A stretch of DNA of 64,000 nucleotides from Agelaius tricolor. Lineage: Eukaryota; Chordata; Aves; Passeriformes; Icteridae. Made by a program: the position numbers and the translations under genes. The stretch spans positions 6,560,001-6,624,000 of the forward strand of contig JALJCS010000007.1 of NCBI GenBank assembly GCA_023055355.1, written 5' to 3'. The notes beneath the pieces were generated by a model that was given only the letters and a program-made list of their open reading frames with translations, was not told the origin of the DNA and made no database searches. Positions 1 through 11,194 of this stretch are shown piece by piece (position 1 is the first letter of the stretch; every line of letters starts with the position of its first letter).

Positions 1-2389
1 TTATTTATGCAGAAGAAGGATGCTCCTGCAGTTAGGGCTGCAGTCCAGGCTTTCAGAGTTGTGCTCTGGGCTCCTCATGTGGCTGGGGGATTGTGGTATC
101 ACCCTGCCCTATCCCTGCATGTACAGAGCATTTTCATACTTCACCCTGGTTCTGGGTGTATGAAATACCTGGGAGATGCTCTGCTGTCACCCTGAGTGCT
201 GTGCAGAGACAGAACTGCCAGCTTGTGACAGGGATTCCTGGGAAACTTCCCAATTTCTTGCTGGGTTCGGCTAACAGTGGTTTCCTAGTGTTGTACATGA
301 GCATTATGGCTGGATGAGCTTTAAATGACCTGGAAAACAGATTTTGGAGAAAAATGTGCCCTTTGAATAGTTCTGTAGTGTGGGTACCATGCTTTACATC
401 CCCAAACTATTCCTTTCCTGTGGAGGACAGCAGGGATCCCACAATCCTCGGTCTCCAACTCAAAGACTGCATGAATATAATAAATATTCCAAACTCCCCT
501 TCTGTGGCCACAAAGCCAGAGTCCAAATCATTGGTAGACATGAATTGAAAAGCTGCATTCCTGTCATACATATTTACATTTATACAAATATACCTATATA
601 TGTTCCTATATATATGCCTACACCTTTATGGTCTGAGTTATGAAAATATATTTAAATCATCATCCTATAAGACTTGACAGTCAGCAGCTGCCTGGGTGCA
701 AGAACATTTTTTTTAAAGCTTCAGAAGGAGAAAACAATTCAAACACATCTCTGCTTATGGGAAATAAATATAATTTTGATTCAACATAGCAAAAAGCTTG
801 GCAAAGCTGAAACCTTGTGTCTCCCAAACTCCAAATGCAAGTGAGTCTTCCAAAAGTTTACTGAAGGAATGCCTGACCACTGCTTTACCTCCCAATCCTG
901 TGTTTTCTATCCCTTTCAGATAATAGACTGACTTTCCTGTTTAGGTCAGAAACTGTAAAGCTGGTCTTTCAACATCACCAGCCTGTACACTGAATCCTAA
1001 GCTTAAACTTACTGACCTGGAAAAAAAAAATCCCTGTTACCTTCTGAATCAGCAGACATTGCAATGCTGTGCAGAACTCACAGAAGTGGACATACAAAAT
1101 TTAACACCAGTGCAAAGCAAACGAGGAGCAATCAGTGCAATGGAGGGCTGGAACAAACAGTTTGATGAACCTGAACGTTTATTTGGAAGAATACTTATAG
1201 TCCATTTGAAAGTGAGAAAACTGCTTGAAACTTCAGAGATTTTTTTGGAGGGGGTTTGTGTGGAGGCTTTTGTTTGTTTTGGACTTTGCTGCAGAAAAAT
1301 ATCATGTTGGTTTATGTATTTTAGATTGACTTGTGCAAGAATAAGGAATATAAAGCAGTAAACAAAAAACAGTAAATGCAGCTCCCCATAAGAGTGCAAG
1401 TGCTTTGAGTCTAAGTGCCTTGAGACAATAAATATGGGAAGAAAACTGGCAAACTCTAAACATCTCATATTTTGAGCCAAAGCACTGTGCAGTGCCCAGC
1501 TTGTGTTCTAGAAAGACTTATATTCCTCATTGATGGGAGAAGCCCATTCCCACACAGAAATTGGATGCTTGAAATGAGATGGTCTCTGAGTATAAATGAG
1601 GCTGTGTATAGAAGCTGCTGTCAGTGAGATCCAGACCTGAGATTTGAGCTCCAGGACACCAAGGGTTTACAAACCAATAAGGTGAAAAGTAAATGCAGAC
1701 CTAATAACATTCAAAACCTAAATTTTATAAACCTTGTAGACCTTGATTAGAACATCCTGTCTCTGAAGTTTTGCTGAGGTTTTCTGGGAATGAATTCACT
1801 CTTTCTATTTTGTGAACATCCTCAGGGGAAAAGGGTGAACAGCTGAGAACTGTGGAGGTCAGTAAGGTACCACATTAAGACACAGCAGGTCAGAAAGATG
1901 TAATTTTGTGCTAGGCTGCTACAGCATGTAATCATCCTTGAAATGTCTCATTTCTATCAGGAACAAGTCTACTGTATGAGCGAGTAAAAGAAGGAAAGAA
2001 CACATCATTCTGAAAACTCAATGTGGCTGATGAGGCACCATAAAAACCCCTCATGTTTGGGATAAACAAACAGACATGACATTATGCCAACAGAAGGATA
2101 AGGAAATGCTCCATCAGGAGAAAAGGACACAGAAAGTCCACCTGAAAGAAACAAATGAAAGAAATGGAAGCACCAAGAAATGGGGGAGCAGAGGCAGATG
2201 GACCTGAATGTTCTGTTAGAGGGCTGGTAAGGGCAGCCTGACTCTGGCAATTTACTCTGGCAGTTCTGTCACCCAGATTAAGTCCTCACTGAATTAAAAC
2301 TGGATAGAATTGATTCCAGTTTTGTATCCCATAAAAAATGGATCTCCAATTTGCTTCTGAAAAGAGCTTATAGAGAAGTGGGTATGAGC
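1..2389. other. unique AT-rich sequence, no gene recognised
   Basis: I see no known gene, RNA or repeat here. A 100-codon plus-strand frame lies at 1059-1361 and a 143-codon minus-strand frame overlaps it. Neither has a domain I recognise, and overlapping frames of this size are expected by chance. The stretch around 560-660 is AT-rich with short TATA-like runs but no tandem unit. Confidence 0.6.
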
Positions 2390-2660
2390 CTCTTCTCCTG
2401 ACTAACAAGTGATAATACAAGAGGAAACTGTCTCAAGTTGTACCAGGGGTGTTTAGATTGGATATTAGGAAAAAATTAGTCACTGGAAGGTTTGTCAAGC
2501 ATCAGAACAGTCTGCCCAGGGAAGTGGGGAAATTGCCATCCCTGAAGGCATTTATAAGATGTGCAGATGTGGTGCTTGGGGTCCCAGTTTGGTGGTGAAC
2601 TTGGCAGTGCTGGGCTAATGGTTGGACTTGATGATCTCCAAGATTCTTGATGATTCTATA
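2390..2660 (+). mobile_element. CR1 LINE 3' fragment (5'-truncated)
   Basis: This is the tail of a chicken-repeat-1 non-LTR retrotransposon, the main LINE family of birds. The typical order is visible: the end of the ORF2 region (about 2400-2460), a GGATATTAGG block at 2460, a CTGCCCAGGGAAGTGG block at 2513, and then the TTGGACTTGATGATCTCCAAG block ending in GATTCTAT near 2655. It is 5'-truncated, as nearly all CR1 copies are, and codes for nothing intact. A 67-codon minus-strand frame across it is only a shadow of the element. Confidence 0.9.
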
Positions 2661-4217
2661 AGCAGAATTGCATATAGGACAATGAAAATGGGGCACCAAG
2701 TCCACCCTGGCTGCCTTTTCTTTTACCTCCTCCCCATGTCCTTCTCTTCGCCTTTTTGCATTAAAACCTTTGGATTACTCATTGAGATACTGTGTAACAG
2801 GTGAATTTGAACGTGGGGTTAAAAGCAACCCATGCTTTGGAAACAGCAGTGTAGGCATGCTGTGAAAATTGGGTTTTTCCTCCAAAAAAAAAAAGAAAAA
2901 AGCCTAGGCAGACCCTGTGAGGAGCTCAGAGCCCCCTGGCTGGTGGCAGATCTGGGGTGACCCTGGCTGCAGCCCTCCCTCCCTGCCACACTGCCCTGGC
3001 CTTATCCCCACTCAGGGCTGCTGTCCTGGTGCTCCCTTCCTGCTGCTGTGGGATCAAACAGGGCCAGTGAGTCAGCCCTGAGAGCCAGGGGAGCTCCATC
3101 TCCTGCCAGCCCCACGTGGGCACTGCCTGAAGTGGGTCATCCCAGGCCTGCCTGCTTCCCAGGGTGGCTTCTTGGCTTCTGGAGGATGGCTCCCTCCTCC
3201 GTGCTGCAGTGCTCCAACTGTTAGGAGCATCTGTCCTTTGCTGGCACTCAACACCCAGACCTTGGGGATGTGAACTCATTTCTGAGAGTTAACATATTCT
3301 GGCCTCTTCCCCTCCCCATTTTTTCCTTCAGCCCACCTCCCAAAAAACCCCCACCGCAAACCACAATGCTCAAACCTCCCTTCTCTGGAAGAATTGCTAT
3401 TACTGAACTGTGAAAAGGAGGGGAAGGGAAAAAAAAAATGGTTTCCATGGCAAATTTGCAGGATTTAATCTCAACACAAAAAGAAGAATTTTAACATTCT
3501 TTGCCTGTTTTAGAACAAGCTGGATAGCAGATGAAATTGTCTGTTGTGTGTTGGCTTTCAAGGGTATCACTATGATTTATGTCCACAGAGACTTTGTCCC
3601 ACTATTTTCTTATTTTGTTCTTGTAATCAGAAAGTTGCTTATCCCTGCCCTGTGAAGAAGATTAACATAATTTAAACCAAGAGCTTTGTCCAAAAGCCAG
3701 TCAGAAGCCTGCAGAACTTGCTAGGAAATAACCAGGTTTCTAGATATTTCTCCTTTCTGAAACCCCCTGTTGTGATGATATTTTTCCCTCTTTGGTTCTT
3801 CCATATGGTACTGGATGCCTTGGTGGAAATCACCCTTTCTTAAAGTGCTCCAAAGGTCTTTTCTAAACTGGCTGCAAATACCTGATTTGTTGGCCTTGTG
3901 ACCCAAGACATGTTCAGTGTATGGATATAGAGGAGACTTCAGCTCCCCCTGGAACATCAGTGGTGTAACACTGATTTTGGCTTCAAACATTTATTTTTCC
4001 CCTCATGTGAATTCAATCAAATTGATCTTGGAGGAGAGTGCCTTTCTGATTGGCATCATCTGCACATTCTTAATTTTTCCAAGATACAAACACATGCAAA
4101 CAAAGCCTGCAAATGATCAAAGATTATTAAATTAATGGATCTTTTGTCTTCTGTTTCTTTCACTGTGGTAACCATTCCTAAATGTTCCTGATAAATAAAT
4201 TCTCTCCCACCCCTCAG

Positions 4218-4270
4218 CTCCACTTTCTTCTGCAAATCACACAAGTTCAGAGCAGAAGATTTACCAGGAA
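4218..4270 (+). other. weak candidate exon (53 nt)
   Basis: A pyrimidine-rich acceptor (TCTCTCCCACCCCTCAG) ends at 4217 and a donor (GAA|GTAAGT) begins at 4271. The 53 nt between them are open in all three forward frames. A CTGAT branch-point-like motif lies just upstream of the acceptor. I cannot tie it to a protein. Acceptor/donor pairs this good also arise by chance several times in 64 kb, so this is only a candidate for RNA-seq testing. Confidence 0.15.
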
Positions 4271-6059
4271 GTAAGTCTTCTAAATATGTTTCCAAAAAAG
4301 CAGCATGTATACCGTTGATAAAACCACCTCTCTGCTTTGCTGACACATTTCCGAGCTTGGCACCCTTTTTATTGAGAAACAATAAAAAATGGAAATTGTA
4401 AGAAAAATATCAGTCTATGTTTAGTTTATGTAAGTGAAACAAGATTCTTGACTTCTGGTTTTCAGTTGGATTGCTCCTCTTACCTGGAGGGATTTTAATG
4501 TAAAAGCAAAATCAGAATATGTTTGTTTGTAGATAACTCATCGGACAAAAACCTATACATTGAAAAATGTTAAAATGTACAGGTAAAATTGAGTTATATG
4601 AGACCAGATTTGTTCTCCACCTGAAAGTTCCTCTTCCTTGCTCTTCCCTTGTATAAGAATATACATGTTTCTATATTATGCTAGATTAAAATATTTTCCT
4701 TGAGACCATGTTTAGTTAATTGTTAGGTCTCAGTACATAGGTATGTCTAAATATCAGCTTTAGGAAATTTTGAGAATCCCAGTCCTGCTTGTCCCCACAG
4801 AATAACTACTACTGCAGGCATGAAATAAATTACAGTATGATCTTTGTAAAAATGCATGGAGATTTGGATTATTTTTTCTCTCCATCAAAATTTCTACACA
4901 ATGTTCCAAGAAGAAGTAGACCCAACATTCAAACTCAGACCAAAGGTTTTGAACGACCTTGCATTTATTAAAAAAACCAAAACACACAAAACCAAAAGGA
5001 TTTGTTTGGGCTCTCTTATTTATCCTAAGACACAATGTGCAGGAAGTAAAAGGATCTATCAACTTTTATTCTGAGATCAGTGTCTGCATTTCAGGGCTAT
5101 TTATTAGTTGTGCAGCTCCTATAGGTTTTGGTGGAGGTCTGGGTGCTTTCCACATGTGGAAATTCTGTCTCATTATAGGCTTTTAAAGACCTAAACATAA
5201 GAATCCTCTTGGCACCACCAGAACATAAATAGTGACAGAAATGGCAGCTCCTGCTCTAAAGTACTCACAGTTAAAGCTTGGGTGTTTTTACCATTTTTAT
5301 TTTTCAAAAAGAAACAATACAACAATCTTGTATATCTAGGCATTACCCTGTTTTACAGATAAAAGTGGAATTTACTTTTTCTTATGAATAGTGAATACAA
5401 ATAAGGATAGCATAAGCACATGCTTGTTTTATTGTATAGACTACTAAAATGCTTGTGAAATTATATATACACATACTTCTAATTGCTCTGTTGTATTTTT
5501 TCTAAAGTTTTAATAAAAGGCTTAATCAACAGGACATAAACATTCAATAGTGTTAAAATATCAGTTGCAAGGTAAAGTTCATGTTAAGGTAAAATTTTTC
5601 AATGAAAATTTGACAGAGGCACCTCAATTCTGTTGGGTTGGCTCAAGAGCTGCTCAGTCTTTTGAAGAGCTTATTCCAAATCCAACAAGTTAAACCTAAA
5701 CAGAACAGATTCTGAGAAAGATCTTGGGCTAAGAAAGTGAAGTGTTTACAACCCATCTTAATGGGAATACAGTGAAAAAGGAATCCATCTGTAAATCATT
5801 TGTCATTACACTTCCACCTCTAAACTTTTTTTCCCTCAGTAGCGGCTGCTGAAAAGAAAGAGAAAATAATTTCATATCAACAAAACATGTTGTTACAACA
5901 GTTTCAGGTTTTTTCAATACATTCCCAATATAGAGAAGCTTTTCTTTGGCTCTGTGATTGCAAGACACAGAAGGTGAACTGGAAGATGTAAAACTCCACC
6001 AGACACAGTTTTCTGGGGATCCCACACGTTCTCAGCACATCAGCTAATTGTTTTTGCAG

Positions 6060-6098
6060 ATTAATCAAATCTCACTTTGTCCTGAGCTCCATGCAAAG
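6060..6098 (+). other. weak candidate microexon (39 nt)
   Basis: An acceptor (TTGTTTTTGCAG) ends at 6059 with a CTAAT branch-like motif close by. The donor AAG|GTAAGT begins at 6099. The enclosed 39 nt are a multiple of three and are open in two forward frames; the first gives 13 residues (INQISLCPELHAK). I recognise no protein. The 190-bp conserved-looking segment that follows adds some interest but proves nothing. Confidence 0.15.
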
Positions 6099-6936
6099 GT
6101 AAGTCCTGCTTACAGAGATCCTGAGATGATTTCATTGCTTTCAGCACACCCAAATTCACACAGTGGCTCTAGAAGGAATTTTTAATTGATGGTAATTGCA
6201 TATGCGCCTCCTAATGAGTCAGATGAGCTTTTGCTTTCCTACTGCATTCCAATGAATTCATCTGGGTGTGGGAGCTGGGGAAAGCTTGTTAAATATAGAG
6301 CCCTGGCACTGAGAGACAAATGCAATGCTGCAGGACTGCTGCTATTTCTTAAGAGTTTGGGCTTGGTGAGGGCTGTCCTCGTTAGCACTTCGTAGTCTTT
6401 CATAACTTTTTGTTTTCTAAATCAAATGGCTGAACTAGAGAGTGTTAAATATACACTAACATCATTTACTTGCTGCCTTCATTGTCATATTTAGAAATAC
6501 AAACACTTGTGTATTTGTAAATCTTTCTCAGACAGATGTCACTCGCTGTGTTCTAAGCATGTCCATTAAAGGTTCATCTCATTTAGAAGTCTATGAAACA
6601 CAAAAATTACAAGAAAAACTGGGAAAAAAATCCCACCACTTAATTACTGAACTGGCTTTGCTGATTTTTCTGCATCAGAGTGCTTCAGAGCAATTGCAAT
6701 GCTTTTTCTTGGTGCATTAAATTCAGCAAATATTAACTGAGTAAACAAAAATCAGACCTTGAAAGTCTTCTCAGGAAGTATCTGTCATCTTTGCCAAAAG
6801 TACAGCTGCACAGCATGTATGGATCTTTACTTTACATGTACTGTTCATCTACAAACACTGCCCAGTGCACATATTTCTGGAGGTGATATACATTGATTTA
6901 ATTAATGGGTCTAAGATTTTCTGGCCAATCTCTATC

Positions 6937-6954
6937 CACACACACACACACACA
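6937..6954 (+). repeat. (CA)9 microsatellite
   Basis: Nine perfect CA units, a short dinucleotide repeat likely to vary between individuals. Confidence 0.95.
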
Positions 6955-9900
6955 GAGTACAGTCCATACCTCAGTGTAGCTTTGCCCAATTCATTGTAAA
7001 AATGCAAGTAGGGCTGATTCAAAAAAGCAGAATATTTTCACCTCTATCTGAAAGGTCTCTGGGCAACCAGAGTTCATCATCCAAGTCACTGGACTTCCAG
7101 TTTGACATTTCCCCATCTGGAAGGTTGCTTTTGTAAGTGCCATTTGCTGACAACACTTTCTATTATGTAGCAGTGAATAAAGTCTGGAAATTGCTTTTTT
7201 TTGCTTTTTTTTTTTTTCCTTTGGTAGGAAGAAGTTTCAAAGAGCAGAGAGAGCACTGCAACAAAGGAACAGCCACTCAGGAGTGAGGTCCATGTTCTAT
7301 ACTTCAGAAATCTCTTTATGATAGGAAATCTATCAATTTGATGTGAAAAATACATCAAAGCCATGTTCTGTACTCCAGCAGTAAGGCCTGGCTGCAGAAT
7401 ACCCTCAGTCATGCTATGATGAGGAACATTTCTAGATCTTTTCAAACAACATGATTTGGGTAAATTGTCAGGATATAGATAAAATTTACCCAAAGATTAA
7501 TACATGCTGTACAGCCTGGCAACATTTCAGAGCACTCTGTACTAAATAACAAGTCCTTTAGATTTCCTTGCAACAATTAAAAAGGGGCCACAGAAATTTA
7601 ATTATGGCCAACATCAGATTATTACTGGTTAAACAGGCTAGATTCCTGGACTTAATTTTGTTGCTTGCTCAAAAAACACTGCAGAAACTAGTACAGGATG
7701 TAAATGGAGAGGGCTAGGAGGCATTTGAAAGGAAAAAGAGTTCAGAATGTTTCCTGAGTTTTCAGCTGCAATCCTTTCTTTTCCATAGCTGCAGTGGCAG
7801 GTGATCCAGAATGGCTTCTCAGAGGCTGTATGGATGTTTGCTGACAGCAGAGGAGTAGGATGATGCGAGCATCCCCGGCTCTGTCAGGCAGCACCTTCTT
7901 TCCACTCTCCTCAAGCCTGGGTTTATCTTCACCAACTTGTCCCTGTCTCCTCTCCTTGCTCATGTCACTCTCCTCCCACACTCATTGGTGCTGACTGTTC
8001 AGTCAGTCCTAGCCTACAATTCAGGATTTCCAGACCCGGTCTCCTCATTCAGCCCATCCTTTCTCTCTTCTTTTTCCTTCTTCTATCCCTGCTCTCATGC
8101 ACAATTCACTCAGACACACACTTTACACCCATGGTCCATCTCTCTGGCTCCCCATCTCACCTGCCTCATTCCTTCCCCCATCATATCCTGATTTCTTCTC
8201 TTTTCATCTGGTCAGGCAAGATGTGATCTGTCCGTCTCCACTGGGCTGTTCTCTCCTCTGACAGAAAATGGAATTTGGGATTCATGCCCCATAAAACAGT
8301 TGTATAAACTACATCTCTTACAGCATTGCTTGGGATCAGGCCCTACAGTAGTAGAAGTCCTTGAACCTTGCTCATGATTATCCACTTTTCTTCCCCCATC
8401 TCTTGAAATAATGTGCCTTTCAACTCAATGTAGCTTTACATTCTCCTGAATGCTTATTATTTGGCTGTATTTTAAGTGCTCTTCCAGTTTTCTCTCTGCA
8501 TGTGACCACCCACCTCTCCACCTACAGTCTCTATAATGTGATTTCTATCTGCTGTAGCTTATAACAGTTTAAATTATGCTAATTGTATTCAGAGATTAAA
8601 GTAAAAATCAGTTTGACTATTATTCTGCCCATATACTGTACCAGTGCTGGTAGTTATTCACTTCAGAAATGAACATGGCTAATAAGATAAGAAAATTACA
8701 CTTGCATACAGTTAGTCAGTTTCATATTTAATTAGCAAGAAAAAAAATTATTTCCATGTTTTCTTGAAGCAAAATTAACCCTTTTTCTTCTGGCTATGCT
8801 CACTGTTGAAACTCCAATTCACACACCATGCTAAGTGCCCTCTCTAACACCTTGAGATTTGATTTTCTAAATCTCTTAGGCTGGCTCAGTAAATATTTTT
8901 TTTTAAATACCATGGGCAAACACATCCACAGGCATCACTGTGGGCCACGGAGGCCATGCCTTGGCAGCACACACAGCAGGGAGCACACTCCCAACAACCT
9001 CACTCCTTATAAAAGCACGAGAGCTCCTTCAGCAAAACATTCCCTGCTCTAATTTTGTTAATGTGTCATGAACAGACTGGTCTCCGAATCACTCACAAAT
9101 TCAAGATTAAACTTCTTAAACATTTACTGTGGCAACAACAACAACAAAAAAGTGCTTTCAGGATTTAAGATGGCCATGATATGCTGTCAGAAGGGGCCAA
9201 CACACTCCCACACTTGCTATAAATAACGAGCCCGAACACAAGTACAGGCTGGCTTTAACTGAATCTCCTCAATTGCTGCAAAGTACACTTTGCTACATGG
9301 TGAGGAGATAATGTGTCACAACACATTTTGTGTAAAGTGCAGAATCAATCCATGAGAAACACTTCTGCTTTGGATTTCCCTGCAGCCAGCACCATGGCAG
9401 GGTCCCTCTCGCTGAAAGTTGTCTACATCTCCATCTGAAGCAAGTGGACACCACCCTACAAAGGGAAATAGAGGCTCAACATCCATGTGCAGGTGGGGTT
9501 GGCCATGTGGGACTTCACTCCCATTGCAAGCAGATGGGCAGAGTGCTCCAAGAGCTCTTGAACTCATCTAATTTCTCTGACACAAGTTCAAAATACATTT
9601 TGAACCCCCTGGTTAGTTTTTGATAAAACCACAGGTGAGGGCAGAGAACCAATTCTGCTGAAGGGGATTAATTTGGTTTGTGCATCACCTTTCAGACAAT
9701 TGTGCCCAGCTTTTCAAAAAGCACTTGTCAGCAGTGGTGAAAGCCCTGCTGCCAAGCCAGCCTCTTGTCCTGTGAAAGACACTCAGGTGCAGACTGTGAG
9801 TAAGGGCACTTCTGGACATCATGTGTCCTGGGGCTAGGATACATTTGGAATATTGGTAATAAAAGTCAATTTGCTTGTGTTGATTCACTAAATCTGAATG

Positions 9901-10404
9901 CTCTCAGCTGCAAATTGCAAATTTATCCCTCTGTGACTGCAGAGTTTAATCCACCCTGAGCAGCTAAAATGTTCAGCCAAGTCAATGCAGACCAGCTATT
10001 GCATTTAGTCTTTTAACAGCATTTATAGCCACACCTAATTGCTACCAAGGATGTAGAGCAATGGAAAATCAGTCATAGCTAATAGAGATACTCTGCCTTT
10101 CCTGTTATTGGACTTTCTTTATTTTGTTTGTGTTGTGACTCTGTCTCTGATCCTGCAAAATTTACTTCTTGATCCAATACTTCATGTGTCAATACAGCCC
10201 CTATACTTTGATGAGCCACAAGCTCTATATCCATATTCATACTAAACACTACAGTTTAAGTGACTTAAAGGTTAGGTACATTTTTATTGCAATTCAATAT
10301 ATTAATATATTTGTCTCAAAAAAAAAAACTATCTGGAGAAATCATACCCTTTTACACTCCCTTTTCCAGTAGATTTTAATTTTTAAAATTTTTAAGCATG
10401 TACA
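6955..10404. other. unique sequence with a T-rich tract and a pyrimidine-rich patch
   Basis: No gene recognised. A T-rich tract runs 7195-7218. 7930-8240 is strongly C+T-rich on the plus strand and gives chance serine- and proline-rich frames. 9120-9150 has a short CAA run. Nothing here shows coding organisation or a known repeat family. Confidence 0.55.
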
Positions 10405-10430
10405 TACACACGCACACATACACACACACA
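10405..10430 (+). repeat. imperfect CA microsatellite
   Basis: A CA-rich run interrupted by TA and CG units, with five uninterrupted CA units at the end. It sits just after an A+T block of short T and A runs (10372-10395). Confidence 0.85.
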
Positions 10431-11099
10431 TAGAGGTAGATTGTTATCCTCCCTGTCAACAGAAAGACTTATGGGTGAAATTTGCATTTTATCACCACTG
10501 GAAAACCTACAGTGCCCTTGCCTAGAACATCAGGAACATTTAATCCCTTAGCACATGCAGGAGAACCATTTTTCGCAATAGCAGAGCCTGGCTCTCTGCC
10601 TGGGAGGTTGAATTTCTTTCAAGCTAGAGTGGTTGTGGAGATCTAAACACCTGATTTGGAGTTTTTATGATTCTTCTTAGTGCATTGAAAGTGTTTCTGG
10701 GCACGTGACTGACAAAACCAGCAAGAATTTGAAATGGTATGTGTTTAAGAGATGCAGATGTGATACAGATTAATATTAGTTTTACAATAGCTGCAATTTA
10801 TTATTCTGGACCATTGCAATTATTGGGAACATTTTTGGGAAGAATGTGTAGTTATATTTATGTAGCACACTCAAGGATGCACAGCTGGGGAGGTACCTTG
10901 GCATGGAATTACTCAGGTGAAGGGAAATCTGCTGCAACACCTTCATCTGCTTAAAGTGAGTACTTGTGCCACCCTTTTACCCTTGGATCTTCCCATTTCT
11001 GAGACTTCCTGTGCTTCCAGGGTTGCTCAGCACCGCCTTGCCTCTCACACTGTACCACACCTGCCTTCCCACAGGGGTCCTTTTCTCTACCCCCTCTTT
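10431..11099. other. unique sequence, nothing recognised
   Basis: No gene or repeat seen. The last 150 bases become C+T-rich as they approach the CR1 fragment. Small overlapping plus-strand frames here have no recognised domain. Confidence 0.55.
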
Positions 11100-11194
11100 T
11101 ACCTGCTCTAGTGGAAGGTGTCCATGCCTTCAGGGAGTTGGAACAGGGCGATCTTTAGGGTCCCTTCCAACCCAAACCTTCCCATGACTCTATT
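11100..11194 (+). mobile_element. CR1 LINE 3' end, short
   Basis: The last 95 bases of a CR1 element. A CTAGTGGAAGGTGTCC block is followed by GGAACAGGGCGATCTTTAGG and the GTCCCTTCCAACCC block that marks the avian CR1 3' end, closing with a degraded GACTCTATT. The usual CCCATGGCAGGGGG spacer is shortened. It is heavily 5'-truncated and non-coding. Confidence 0.88.

Larger units (their letters stand above)
2661..6936. other. unique sequence, no gene; two weak exon candidates inside
   Basis: No recognised gene or repeat. An A-rich stretch (2882-2900) follows the CR1 tail. 2900-3270 is locally GC-richer. 4218-4270 and 6060-6098 are flanked by good splice signals and are listed separately. 6180-6370 looks like a possible conserved non-coding element and is described in the findings. 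The rest is ordinary AT-rich intergenic or intronic sequence. Confidence 0.55.

Noticed and set aside
1059..1361. 100-codon plus-strand frame as a possible retrogene
   Set aside because: No recognised protein, no poly(A) tail or flanking duplication, and a longer frame overlaps on the other strand.
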